This document shows positions 7,135-15,428 of a DNA stretch of 36,864 bases, piece after piece. The notes beneath the pieces are model-generated. The model was not told where the DNA came from. It was given only the letters and a program-made list of their open reading frames with translations, and searched no databases. The stretch covers positions 1 through 36,864 of the forward strand of contig JAWOHT010000034.1 of assembly GCA_046485045.1 (NCBI GenBank), written 5' to 3'. Within the stretch, counting starts at the first letter, position 1, and every line of letters begins with the position of its first letter. Origin of the DNA: JAFGPL01 sp046485045 (GTDB lineage Bacteria; Bacteroidota; Bacteroidia; Bacteroidales; UBA10428). The position numbers and the translations under genes were made by a program.

Positions 7135-8241
7135 ATGACTAAATTTTTTTACTATTTAAGCAGCTTTTTAAGCAGTGTGTTGTTAACAATTGCTTTTGTT
7201 ATTCCAACGAACTCTTTTTCACAACGTACTGCAGGGCCAATTTTACTCTACACCTTTAGTGAAGTTGAAAATGACTCCATAATCAAAGATATGAGCGATG
7301 TAGAGCCGATTGTTGATTTGAGGATGACAAAAGAGGTTCAAAAAATAGAAGGTAGTAATGGGGTGATAATTTCAGATGACCAAGACAGCTTTGTGCAAGG
7401 GTTATTTTCATATGGTGATCCACCTGCAGGTATCAGTGAAAAAATTAAAGCTTCAGGCGCTTTTACATATGAAGCCTGGCTTAGACCAGCAAGCAGCACG
7501 CTGGGAGAATGCCGGATAATTAGTTATTCTGGAGGATCCGCGAGTAGGAACGCTTCCTTACTAATCAAATTAACCAACGTTGAAATACGTACCAGAACTG
7601 TAAATAATGGAAATAATGGGTATTTATTACCCTGGTTAATTGGCCCAATCATAACTGAGGACCTGCCAGTAGTTCATTTTGTTTATACATTTGATGGAGG
7701 TGCAGAAAACTTCTATGTAGATGGCAGTTTATTCAATTCAAGAACAGAACTTGATGATAACATTCAAGGGTGGGATTCTACCTTTACATTTATCATAGGT
7801 ACTGAATTAAACAATGATGCTGTACGTCGACAGTACAAGGGTGAAATCTATTTGGTTGCAGTCTATGATAAGGCGCTTACTCCAGACGAAGTATCTGCCA
7901 ATTTTGATGCCGGACATGAAGATTCGCAAGAAGTTAATATCATTTCTTCTAATGAATATGGGTTTAATCTTGGTCAGAATTACCCTAACCCATTTAGTTC
8001 AACTACAACAATAGCTTTTAATATACCAATACAAAGTGATGTTAATATTACATTATTTGATGTTCTTGGTAAGGAAGTTCGAAAAATTGCTTCAGGAAGT
8101 TACGGAGCTGGTTCGCATAAAGTTAATTTTAATGCCACAGGTTTATCACCCGGCGGGTATTTCTATAAAATAGAAGCCGCACCAAACAGCGGTCGGGGCG
8201 ATGATTTTGTTAATGTTAAACATATGATATTGATAAAATAG
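7135..8241 (+). CDS. Secreted LamG-domain protein with T9SS C-terminal sorting domain
   Basis: This 368-residue protein has an N-terminal signal peptide (about 1-30, ending SFSQ). A LamG/concanavalin-like jelly roll spans about 35-258 (FTYEAWLRPASS; NFYVDGSLFNSRTEL; GEIYLVAVYDKALTPDEV). A type IX secretion sorting domain spans about 275-368 (FNLGQNYPNPFSSTTTIAF, then DVLGKEVRKIASG and GGYFYKIEA). It should be exported by Sec, then through T9SS to the cell surface, and bind a carbohydrate or surface polymer; no catalytic residues are visible. It has a clear Shine-Dalgarno AGGAG 9 bases before the ATG, unusual among its neighbours, and is clearly more AT-rich. The QNYPNPF-type tail is the style common in Ignavibacteria as well as Bacteroidota, so lateral transfer is possible. 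It is monocistronic. Confidence 0.85.
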   Translation: MTKFFYYLSSFLSSVLLTIAFVIPTNSFSQRTAGPILLYTFSEVENDSIIKDMSDVEPIVDLRMTKEVQKIEGSNGVIISDDQDSFVQGLFSYGDPPAGISEKIKASGAFTYEAWLRPASSTLGECRIISYSGGSASRNASLLIKLTNVEIRTRTVNNGNNGYLLPWLIGPIITEDLPVVHFVYTFDGGAENFYVDGSLFNSRTELDDNIQGWDSTFTFIIGTELNNDAVRRQYKGEIYLVAVYDKALTPDEVSANFDAGHEDSQEVNIISSNEYGFNLGQNYPNPFSSTTTIAFNIPIQSDVNITLFDVLGKEVRKIASGSYGAGSHKVNFNATGLSPGGYFYKIEAAPNSGRGDDFVNVKHMILIK

Positions 8242-8280
8242 TATCCCTTCATGCCGAAGAAAGGATAAAATTAAGTTAAA

Positions 8281-8315
8281 AATCAGCCGGTATTAAATCA
8301 TTATACCGGCTGATT
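8281..8315 (+). terminator. Strong hairpin after the LamG/T9SS gene
   Basis: AATCAGCCGGTAT (8281-8293) pairs perfectly with ATACCGGCTGATT (8303-8315), giving a 13-bp stem with a 9-base loop. It lies 40 bases after the stop codon. The following bases are AT-rich but lack a clean T-run, so it could be an intrinsic terminator or an mRNA-end stabiliser. Confidence 0.65.
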
Positions 8316-8381
8316 ATATATTTAGATGTTTCCTGCGTCAGCATGACAAACCCATAAACCGAAACCCGTGACCTCCCATCC

Positions 8382-8432
8382 CTTTGCGTGCCTTGGCACA
8401 TACTCTGCGTATCTTTGCGTAATTGCTCTAAT
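8382..8432. repeat. Dispersed CTTTGCGT-type repeat, copy A
   Basis: This 51-base stretch aligns over its whole length with 35420-35470: both read CTTTGCG, then about 15 variable bases, then ACATACT, TGCGTA, CTTTGCGTAAT, GCT and TAAT. A degenerate half-copy follows at 8460-8488 (TGCGTGATAGCTCTAACGG). CTTTGCGT-type words are common intergenic repeats in Bacteroidota (recalled knowledge). Confidence 0.6.
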
Positions 8433-8481
8433 GGCAGCTATGACCACGCTGCTCAACTCTGCGTGATAGCTCTAACGGCTG

Positions 8482-9345
8482 TTACGAAGTCAACTTCTCG
8501 AATATCTCCACTGCCGCCCTTGATTTGTTAAGGGTGTAGAAATGCAGCCCCGGGGCGCCGTTGGCCAGCAGTTCGCGGCACTGGCCTATACTATAGTCTA
8601 TGCCTGCCTGGTAGGTAGCACCCGGGTCGTCTTTGTATTTTTCAAGCCTGTCTTTCAGCGCTTTTGGTATTTCTGCCCCCGACATCAGGGTAAACCGCTC
8701 TATCTGTTTGTAAGCCGTAATAGGTATTATTCCCGGGATGATGGGACAGTGTACACCTGCTTCGCGGGCAAGTTCCACGAAACGGTAATAGTTTTTGTTT
8801 TCAAAGAAAAGCTGGGTGATAAGAAAGTCTGCCCCGGCATCAACCTTTTCCTTCAGTCGCCTGATATCTTCTTCAAGTGAGGGGGCTTCCGGGTGCTTGT
8901 CAACATAACAGCCGCCGGCCTGGCAAAAATTAAAACTGTTTCTGGCAAATTTCATCAGCTCACCGGCATACTGAAAACCGTCCTCGGGCGCACTAAACAG
9001 CTGTTGCCCTTTTGGAGGGTCACCCCTGAGCAGCATCAGGTTTTCGATACCTTTCTCTTCAAGATATTTCAGGTCTTCAGATACTTTTTCTTTGGTGGCA
9101 TTAACACAGGTGTAGTGTGCCATACAGGTAAGGCCTATCTTGTTCTGCAGGTAATCAACCAGCGCGAAAGTGCGCTCCTGGGTTGAGCCCCCTGCGCCAT
9201 ATGTCACGGTGACAAACGACGGGTTAAGCTTCATCAGCTGGCCAACGTTTATTCCGAAGTCCACTGCCGATATTTCATCTTTCGGCGGAAAGAATTCAAA
9301 GGAAAAGGTTTTTGCGTGGATTTTAAAGATATCGGTTATTTTCAT
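8482..9345 (-). CDS. metF: 5,10-methylenetetrahydrofolate reductase
   Basis: This 287-residue enzyme is a complete MetF. It reduces 5,10-methylene-THF to 5-methyl-THF with FAD and NAD(P)H, supplying the methyl group that the methionine synthase encoded just upstream uses. Visible family features are the N-terminal FSFEFFPPKDE with the catalytic Glu, FVTVTYGAGGSTQ, the FAD/substrate loop LMLLRGDPPKG, GADFLITQLFF and the C-terminal GLHFYTLN. Length is typical (about 290). The start (MKITDIFK) lies inside the last 23 bases of the DUF559 gene on the same strand, in another frame, so translation of the two may be coupled. No obvious terminator follows. Confidence 0.97.
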   Translation of the reverse strand: MKITDIFKIHAKTFSFEFFPPKDEISAVDFGINVGQLMKLNPSFVTVTYGAGGSTQERTFALVDYLQNKIGLTCMAHYTCVNATKEKVSEDLKYLEEKGIENLMLLRGDPPKGQQLFSAPEDGFQYAGELMKFARNSFNFCQAGGCYVDKHPEAPSLEEDIRRLKEKVDAGADFLITQLFFENKNYYRFVELAREAGVHCPIIPGIIPITAYKQIERFTLMSGAEIPKALKDRLEKYKDDPGATYQAGIDYSIGQCRELLANGAPGLHFYTLNKSRAAVEIFEKLTS

Positions 9346-9844
9346 GGTTTCTACTTAGGCGAAAAAGCGTTAAAGTTCTATCAACTGACTCTGTCATGCA
9401 GCGGGTGTCCCCCGCTGGCAAGCATGTCCCGCTCTTCGGGAGGGTAAGGGGTGGATTAATCTTTTGAAATTCTTCAATCCACCCTTCCAAATATTTTTTT
9501 ACATTAGTAATATCTTTTAGTACTTCTTCATCAGGAAATCTTAATATTGTAAATCCGGCATTTTCCAATTCTGACTGCCTGATCATGTCCTTTTTGTAAA
9601 CTTCTTCATTATGGTGAGTGATACCATCAACCTCTATTATTAAATTTAACTCTTTGCACATAAAATCTGCAATGTAATTTAATACAGGTCTTTGCCTGCG
9701 AAACTGATAACCCAACATCATCCGCTTTCTCAATACAAATTTCCAGAGACATGCTTCAGCTTTAGTCATTTCTTTTCTCAACCTGTTTGCAAATGGTTGG
9801 AGTCTTTTATTGTAAAAATAATAATTTGAACTATTCCCAGACAT
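9323..9844 (-). CDS. DUF559 (Vsr-like fold) endonuclease domain protein
   Basis: This 173-residue protein has a complete DUF559 domain at about 12-125. RLRKEMTKAEACLWKF and LGYQFRRQRPVLNYIADF are followed by LNLIIEVDGITHHN, which contains the Asp and Glu-x-Asp-Gly residues expected of a PD-(D/E)XK/Vsr-type site, and by GFTILRFPDEEVL. The family is small, widespread in Bacteroidota, and predicted to be a nuclease or nicking enzyme; its biological role is unknown. After about residue 130 (end of domain) the frame reads through a G/C-rich inverted repeat and a linker into the metF start, so the last ~40 residues look non-functional. Related inverted repeats lie on both sides (9403-9455 and 9857-9888). 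Its position between metH and metF suggests an inserted cassette. Confidence 0.85.
   Translation of the reverse strand: MSGNSSNYYFYNKRLQPFANRLRKEMTKAEACLWKFVLRKRMMLGYQFRRQRPVLNYIADFMCKELNLIIEVDGITHHNEEVYKKDMIRQSELENAGFTILRFPDEEVLKDITNVKKYLEGWIEEFQKINPPLTLPKSGTCLPAGDTRCMTESVDRTLTLFRLSRNHENNRYL
9403..9455. repeat. Left inverted repeat of the DUF559 cassette
   Basis: Read on the minus strand this begins TCCACCCCTTACCC and ends CCAGCGGGGGACACC. The same words in the same order make up the right-hand repeat at 9857-9888. Between them the left copy carries about 21 extra bases that form their own small hairpin (CCCGAAGAGCGGG). It lies within the C-terminal coding part of the DUF559 frame. Confidence 0.7.
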
Positions 9845-9856
9845 AGTATTTATTTT

Positions 9857-9888
9857 TCCACCCCCTACCCCCGCCAGCGGGGGATACC
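9857..9888. repeat. Right inverted repeat of the DUF559 cassette
   Basis: On the plus strand it reads TCCACCCCCTACCC followed by CGCCAGCGGGGGATACC and contains the palindrome CCCCCGC-CA-GCGGGGG (9868-9883). It is in opposite orientation to 9403-9455, and both have the TCCACCCC end pointing to the gene. It lies 12 bases upstream of the DUF559 start codon, in its predicted leader. Confidence 0.75.
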
Positions 9889-10033
9889 GGTTCTATTCAG
9901 CATTATGTTAATTTCGGAGAGAAAATAATACAAAGTACGAATATATTGAAAAATGAATTCTAATAATCATGATAATTAATATAAGTAAATGAAAGATTTA
10001 CAATACAATTCCGAAACTTTATATTCATATTGC

Positions 10034-13000
10034 TCAATCATAGTTTAGGTTCGAAGCCAGCCATTTCTCTACCTGGGCGACTGTAACCCCTTTACGGCGG
10101 GCATAATCTTCGGCCTGGTCGCGTGAAATTTTATCCACGAAGAAATATTTCGATTGCGGATGGGCGAAAACAAGTCCGCTGACCGATGCTGCCGGGTACA
10201 TCGAATAACTTTCGGTTAAAGAGATGCCGGTATTTTGGGTTACACCGAGCAGTTTAAAAAGCACCTCCTTCTCAGAATGGTCGGGGCATGCAGGGTATCC
10301 ATGCGCCGGCCTGATACCCTGGTATTTTTCATAAAACAGCGCCTCCATGCCGAGATTTTCATCGGGTGCATATCCCCAATACTCTTTTCTTATTTTCGCA
10401 TGTACCAGTTCGGTAAAAGCCTCTGCAAGCCTGTCGGCCAGAGCTTTAACCATAATGCTGTTGTAGTCGTCGTGGTCTTTTTCAAACGCTTTAAGAAGCG
10501 CTTCGATATTAATACCCGCCGTAACAGCAAAAGCCCCTATGTAGTCTTTGGCACCACTCTCTTTGGGTGCGATAAAATCGGCCAGGCACAGGTTTGGTGA
10601 ACCGTCTTCTTTTTTAACCTGGTTGCGAAGGTTGACAAACGTGGCCAAAACTTTATTGCGTGACTCATCGGCATACACTTCGATATCATCGCCCACCGAA
10701 CTGGCAGGGAAGAGCCCTATGATGCCATTGGCAGTAAGCAGTTTTTCTTTTTCTATTCTGTCGAGCAGCCTGTTGGCATCTGCAAAAAGTTTGCGTGCTT
10801 CTTCGCCCATTTCCGGGTCGTTGAGCAGGTCGGGATATTTTCCGCGCAACTGCCACACAACGAAAAAGAACACCCAGTTAATATACTCCCTTAACCCGCT
10901 CAAAGAATATTCTTTTAAAACCGTAATCCCCGTGGTGCGGGGCTTGCAAACGGGTAAACTGTCCCAGTTAATTCTCAGCCTGTTTCTTCTTGCCTCTTCG
11001 AGCGTGATATAGTTGGTTTTCGATTTCGAATTTAAATAGTTGGTTCGTAACAAATTGTAATCGCTTTTAGTGGACTTTACAAACTCCTCTCTCTGTTCTT
11101 TCGAAAGCAGCGATCCTACCACACCAACACTCTTTGATGCATCTTTTACGTGAATAACGGGCCCTTGATAGTGGGGTTCGATTTTCATGGCTGTATGTAT
11201 TTTCGATGTGGTAGCGCCACCTATCAGTAAGGGCAACTTAAGATGCTTCTTTTCAAGCTCGGTGGCAAACTCGGCCATAACTTCAAGCGATGGGGTAATA
11301 AGTCCGCTGAGTCCTACTATGTCGGGTTTGTGAACCTCAAGCGCTTCGAGTATTTTATTGTTTGGCACCATCACCCCCAGGTCTATCACATCGTAGTTGT
11401 TACATGCCAGTACCACCCCGACTATGTTCTTACCAATGTCGTGTACATCGCCTTTAACGGTCGCCAGCAACACTTTGCCCGAAGAAGAGATGTCGCCCAT
11501 GCTGCCAGCATCTTTTTCTGCCTCAATAAAAGGCAACAGCACCGAGACCGCTTTCTTCATCACCCTGGCACTCTTCACCACTTGCGGCAGAAACATCTTG
11601 CCCTCGCCAAAAAGGTCGCCCACGATATTCATACCATCCATGAGCGGGCCTTCGATTACATGCAGGGCACGGGGATAATTATTTCTTGCCTCAAGTACAT
11701 CCTGTTCTATAAAGTCTGCAATGCCCTTTACCAGTGAATAAGAAAGCCTCTCTCCTACCGGTTTATTTCTCCACTCTTCACTGTTCTTAACCTCACTTTT
11801 GTCTTTTGTTTTTACCTGTTCGGCATATGTTACCAGTTTCTCGGTGGCATCGGGTTTACGGTTCAACACAACGTCTTCAACCAGTTCCAGCAGGTCTTTC
11901 GGGATATCGTCGTATACGGTGAGTAACGAAGGATTTACAATGCCCATGTCCATACCGGCTTTCATTGCATGAAAGAGAAAAACCGAATGCATGGCTTCGC
12001 GCACAACATTGTTGCCCCTGAAAGAAAACGACAGGTTGCTCACACCGCCGCTGACCTTGGCATACGGAAGGTTTTCTTTGATCCATCTGGCAGCATTGAT
12101 GAAATCAACAGCATAGTTGTTATGTTCGTCAATACCGGTTGCAACAGCAAGCACATTGGGGTCAAAAATAATATCTTCAGGTGCGAACCCTGCTTTTTCA
12201 GTCAATAACCTGTAGGCCCGTTCGCATATCTGTATTTTCCGTTCAAAAGAGTCGGCCTGGCCTTTCTCATCGAAAGCCATGACCACAGTGGCAGCGCCAT
12301 ATCTTTTAATTTTTTCTGCCTGTTGTAAAAAAGCCTCTTCCCCCTCTTTCAGGCTTATGGAGTTGACGATGGATTTTCCCTGCACACATTTCAATCCGGC
12401 CTCAATCACCGACCATTTTGATGAGTCAATCATTACAGGAACCTTTACAATATCGGGCTCGGTGGCAATCAGGTTCAGAAAATTCACCATGCTCTTTTCG
12501 GCATCGAGCATGGCATCGTCCATACAGATATCAATCACCTGTGCACCGTTTTCAACCTGCTCGCGGGCTATCGAGAGGGCCTCTTCGTATTTCTCATCTT
12601 TAATAAGCCTGGCAAATTTAATCGAGCCGGCTACATTGGTCCTTTCACCAATGTTCACATAATTACGGCTCTTGTCTATAAGCAGCGGCTCAAGCCCGCT
12701 GAGCCATAGTTTGTGGTCTTTGGGCATAAGCGGCCGTGGCTGGTTGTTTCGTGCCACCTCTTCGGCTATGGCCCTGATATGCTCAGGGGTTGATCCGCAA
12801 CAACCGCCAACGATGTTTACAAACCGGTTATCGAGAAACGGTTTTATCTCCTGTGCCATTTGATCGGGTGTCTGGTCGTAACCGCCAAACTGGTTGGGCA
12901 AACCGGCATTAGGATGGGCGCTTATACGAAACGGGGCAATTTTCGATATCCTGTCGAGGTAAGGTTGAAGCTGCCTGGCCCCGAGCGAACAGTTCAACCC

Positions 13001-13726
13001 GATGCTTAAAATATCAAGATGGCTGAAAGAATGAAAAAATGCCTCTATGGTCTGACCCGAAAGGGTACGTCCGCTGGCATCAACAATGGTTCCGGATATC
13101 ATTACCGGCAGGTTTACCCCGCGCTCTTTAAAAACCGTATCAATGGCAAACAGGGCAGCTTTACCATTGAGCGTATCGAAAATAGTTTCAATGAGGATGA
13201 TATCCACCCCTCCGTCAATCAGCCCTTTGGTAGCCTCCTGGTATGCTTCGGCAAGGTAATCATAAGTAATGGCCCTGAAAGCGGGATTATTCACATCGGG
13301 CGACATCGAAGCGGTTTTATTGGTGGGACCTAATACACCGGAAACAAACCTGGGCTTGTCCGGATTCTTCAATGTAAATTCATCAGCCAGCTTCTTCAGA
13401 AGTTTTGCTGATTCATAATTCAATCTATAACAAATGCCCTCAAGTCCGTAATCAGCTTGCGATACTTTGTTGGCATTAAATGTATTGGTTAAAATTATAT
13501 CGGCGCCGGCTTCAAGAAACTGTCTGTGTGTGTTTTCAACAGGTTCAGGATTTGTGATAGATAGAATATCAATATTTCCTTTTAAATCTATATGGTGATT
13601 TTTATAACTATCTCCCCTGAAATCTTCTTCGGTAAGCTGCAACCGTTGTATATTGGTGCCCATCGGGCCTGCAATTACGAGCACACGTGTTTGAAGCTCT
13701 TTATGTAGTTTTTGAACCTGATTCAT
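10034..13726 (-). CDS. metH: Cobalamin-dependent methionine synthase
   Basis: This 1230-residue enzyme transfers the methyl group of 5-methyl-THF to homocysteine via bound cobalamin. All four modules are present. The homocysteine domain (about 1-325) has zinc ligands in GLNCSLGARQ and VGGCCGSTPEHIRA. The pterin-binding domain (about 350-610) starts from NYVNIGERTNVAGS. The cap plus B12-binding domains (about 640-870) carry the axial His in KGDVHDIGKNIVG and LIGGATTSKIH. The reactivation domain (about 900-1225) has the SAM motif IRPAHGYPACPDH. I chose the ATG at 13726, preceded by AGGA, over an in-frame TTG at 13747. Oddly, the usual DGAMGT/DGGMGT near the N terminus reads AGPMGT (residues 19-24), losing the Asp. 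I could not recognise a cobalamin or SAM riboswitch upstream. It is likely co-transcribed with metF only if transcription passes the DUF559 insertion. Confidence 0.96.
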   Translation of the reverse strand: MNQVQKLHKELQTRVLVIAGPMGTNIQRLQLTEEDFRGDSYKNHHIDLKGNIDILSITNPEPVENTHRQFLEAGADIILTNTFNANKVSQADYGLEGICYRLNYESAKLLKKLADEFTLKNPDKPRFVSGVLGPTNKTASMSPDVNNPAFRAITYDYLAEAYQEATKGLIDGGVDIILIETIFDTLNGKAALFAIDTVFKERGVNLPVMISGTIVDASGRTLSGQTIEAFFHSFSHLDILSIGLNCSLGARQLQPYLDRISKIAPFRISAHPNAGLPNQFGGYDQTPDQMAQEIKPFLDNRFVNIVGGCCGSTPEHIRAIAEEVARNNQPRPLMPKDHKLWLSGLEPLLIDKSRNYVNIGERTNVAGSIKFARLIKDEKYEEALSIAREQVENGAQVIDICMDDAMLDAEKSMVNFLNLIATEPDIVKVPVMIDSSKWSVIEAGLKCVQGKSIVNSISLKEGEEAFLQQAEKIKRYGAATVVMAFDEKGQADSFERKIQICERAYRLLTEKAGFAPEDIIFDPNVLAVATGIDEHNNYAVDFINAARWIKENLPYAKVSGGVSNLSFSFRGNNVVREAMHSVFLFHAMKAGMDMGIVNPSLLTVYDDIPKDLLELVEDVVLNRKPDATEKLVTYAEQVKTKDKSEVKNSEEWRNKPVGERLSYSLVKGIADFIEQDVLEARNNYPRALHVIEGPLMDGMNIVGDLFGEGKMFLPQVVKSARVMKKAVSVLLPFIEAEKDAGSMGDISSSGKVLLATVKGDVHDIGKNIVGVVLACNNYDVIDLGVMVPNNKILEALEVHKPDIVGLSGLITPSLEVMAEFATELEKKHLKLPLLIGGATTSKIHTAMKIEPHYQGPVIHVKDASKSVGVVGSLLSKEQREEFVKSTKSDYNLLRTNYLNSKSKTNYITLEEARRNRLRINWDSLPVCKPRTTGITVLKEYSLSGLREYINWVFFFVVWQLRGKYPDLLNDPEMGEEARKLFADANRLLDRIEKEKLLTANGIIGLFPASSVGDDIEVYADESRNKVLATFVNLRNQVKKEDGSPNLCLADFIAPKESGAKDYIGAFAVTAGINIEALLKAFEKDHDDYNSIMVKALADRLAEAFTELVHAKIRKEYWGYAPDENLGMEALFYEKYQGIRPAHGYPACPDHSEKEVLFKLLGVTQNTGISLTESYSMYPAASVSGLVFAHPQSKYFFVDKISRDQAEDYARRKGVTVAQVEKWLASNLNYD

Positions 13727-13765
13727 GAAATCCTGATTGAAAATCAATATTTAACAATAAAACTG

Positions 13766-13773
13766 CAAATATA
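13766..13773 (-). promoter_or_regulatory. Bacteroidota -7 box of the metH promoter
   Basis: The minus strand reads TATATTTG, an exact TAnnTTTG match, 39 bases before the metH ATG. The predicted leader is only about 30 bases, too short for a cobalamin or SAM riboswitch downstream of this start site. The -33 region is T-rich but has no clean TTG at the right distance. Confidence 0.5.
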
Positions 13774-13979
13774 GTTATAATGCAAGACAAGAAAAGAAGA
13801 AATAGTACCATCAAAGGATTTAACCCGCATAACGATGTCTCATTAGTGCACAACAGTTTATCCCTGCTATGATCAGAGAACTTTTAATCATTTGAATTAA
13901 TGATTATTAAGAGATTACTACCTTTGGGGGAATATATGCAGGAAGAAAACAAAAGCCACCTTCTTTTAATCCCTGATCA

Positions 13980-15275
13980 TTATGCCGGACGCTTCAAAAC
14001 TTGGTAATAAAGTTGCCTTATTTTTCCTGCCGACTCTTTCCAGCTAAGCCTGCCGACATCTTCTTTTCCTTTATTCCTAAGGAAATGTGCCAGTCGGGGG
14101 TATTTCAGTATGCCATAGATTGCATCGGCCATGGCATCAATGTCCCAAAAATCAATTTTAATGGCATGAGCGATGATTTCAGACACCCCCGATTGCTTCG
14201 AGATAATCACGGGCACTCCGCTCTGCAAAGCTTCCAGGGGAGAAATACCAAAAGGTTCTGAAACCGAGGGCATAACATATAAGTCGCTCATTGCATACAT
14301 CCGGTTAACATCACTGCCTTTTAAAAACCCCGCAAAATGAAACCTGTCTGATATTCCCAGTGAGGCTACATACCTGATCATTTTTTCAGACATGTCGCCG
14401 CTGCCTGCCATAACAAACCTTACGTCTCTCATTCGTTGCAGCACTTTTTGCGCGGCAGCAATAAAAAACTCCGGACCCTTCTGGTAAGTGATGCGCCCAA
14501 GAAATGTAACAATTTTTTCATTCATCACTTTTCTCAAGTCTGAAGTTTGACTAAATGCCGCAGCTTCATCTGCAGCATTATATACTGTATGTACCCTTGA
14601 GGCCGGGATACCGTATTTTTTTATCACAGTATTTCGTGTTAGTTCACTTACTGCGATAACGATATCGGCATTTTTCATCCCTTCCTGCTCAATGCGAAAA
14701 ACATTACGGTTATAGTTTTTCCCGCTGCGGTCGAATTCGGTGGCATGTACATGCACAACGAGGGGTTTGCCCGATAATTTTTTGGCTTCGATACCAGCCC
14801 TGAATGTCATCCAATCGTGCGCATGAATAACGTCAAACTCTTCAATTTCAGCAATTTCACCTGCCACTACAGAATATTTATAAATCTCATCAAACAGTGT
14901 AGCACCATATTTTCCCGAAAGGGAAATTTTATTTCCTGTAGCAATGGTTGTTTTACCTAAAACGGGTTTCTTTTTCTTTTTTATTAGTTCTTCGTAATGG
15001 TAAGATGATATATAACCTGAGACTATAACGGGCTCCCTCATGTGGTAATAATCATGTTTACTGAGAAGTTTCAGGGACTCCTCCGATAATTCAATATCGC
15101 TCGCACTTATAAATCTGACTCCTTCTGCTGCCTCGTCACCATATGCCCTGGGCAGCACAAAAGTAAGCTCAACATCGTTATAAGCACATAATCCTTTTGC
15201 AATGCCCTGACAAGCTGTGCCAAGGCCACCAGATATATGCGGCGGGTATTCCCACCCAAACATAAGTATACGCAT
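13980..15275 (-). CDS. GT4-type glycosyltransferase (glycogen/starch-synthase-like N terminus)
   Basis: This 431-residue protein has a GT-B fold. The N-terminal Rossmann half opens with WEYPPHISGGLGTACQGIAK, the loop shared with GT5 starch synthases, and includes DVIHAHDWMT. The C-terminal half has the nucleotide-sugar-binding region FLGRITYQKGPEFF and the ExxxxxE signature SEPFGISPLEALQSGVP. It should transfer a sugar from a nucleotide donor to a glucan or glycoconjugate in the cytoplasm. Related genes in Bacteroidota often sit beside GH57 amylases and act on glycogen-like glucans; no such neighbour is present here, so the acceptor is uncertain. Length and motifs are complete. It stands alone on the minus strand, 153 bases downstream of the DUF2807 lipoprotein gene. 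Confidence 0.88.
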   Translation of the reverse strand: MRILMFGWEYPPHISGGLGTACQGIAKGLCAYNDVELTFVLPRAYGDEAAEGVRFISASDIELSEESLKLLSKHDYYHMREPVIVSGYISSYHYEELIKKKKKPVLGKTTIATGNKISLSGKYGATLFDEIYKYSVVAGEIAEIEEFDVIHAHDWMTFRAGIEAKKLSGKPLVVHVHATEFDRSGKNYNRNVFRIEQEGMKNADIVIAVSELTRNTVIKKYGIPASRVHTVYNAADEAAAFSQTSDLRKVMNEKIVTFLGRITYQKGPEFFIAAAQKVLQRMRDVRFVMAGSGDMSEKMIRYVASLGISDRFHFAGFLKGSDVNRMYAMSDLYVMPSVSEPFGISPLEALQSGVPVIISKQSGVSEIIAHAIKIDFWDIDAMADAIYGILKYPRLAHFLRNKGKEDVGRLSWKESAGKIRQLYYQVLKRPA

Positions 15276-15370
15276 GAGGCAATTTTTTCAGAGAAATGAT
15301 TACTGGAGAATTATTTTTTAAATTACAACATTTTCAGGTAAGATGTAGATTTTTGCTGTTCTTTTTTATG

Positions 15371-15394
15371 AAAAAAACGGTGATTTTCATCACC
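15371..15394 (-). terminator. Intrinsic terminator of the PagL-like/DUF2807 operon
   Basis: On the minus strand GGTGAT-GAAA-ATCACC is followed by G and seven Ts. This is a 6-bp hairpin with a tetraloop and a U-run, 35 bases after the stop of the gene ending at 15429. It separates that operon from the glycosyltransferase gene. Confidence 0.75.
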
Positions 15395-15428
15395 TGCTCC
15401 CTGAAATGCAAAATGGTCTTATTTATCT

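Noticed and set aside
10040..10060. GGTTCGAA, as in a tRNA T-arm
   Set aside because: It lies within the metH coding region and no acceptor or anticodon stem surrounds it. No tRNA was found anywhere in the window.
13727..13979. A cobalamin or SAM riboswitch upstream of metH
   Set aside because: I saw none of the conserved riboswitch core sequences, and the predicted -7 box leaves only a ~30-base leader.
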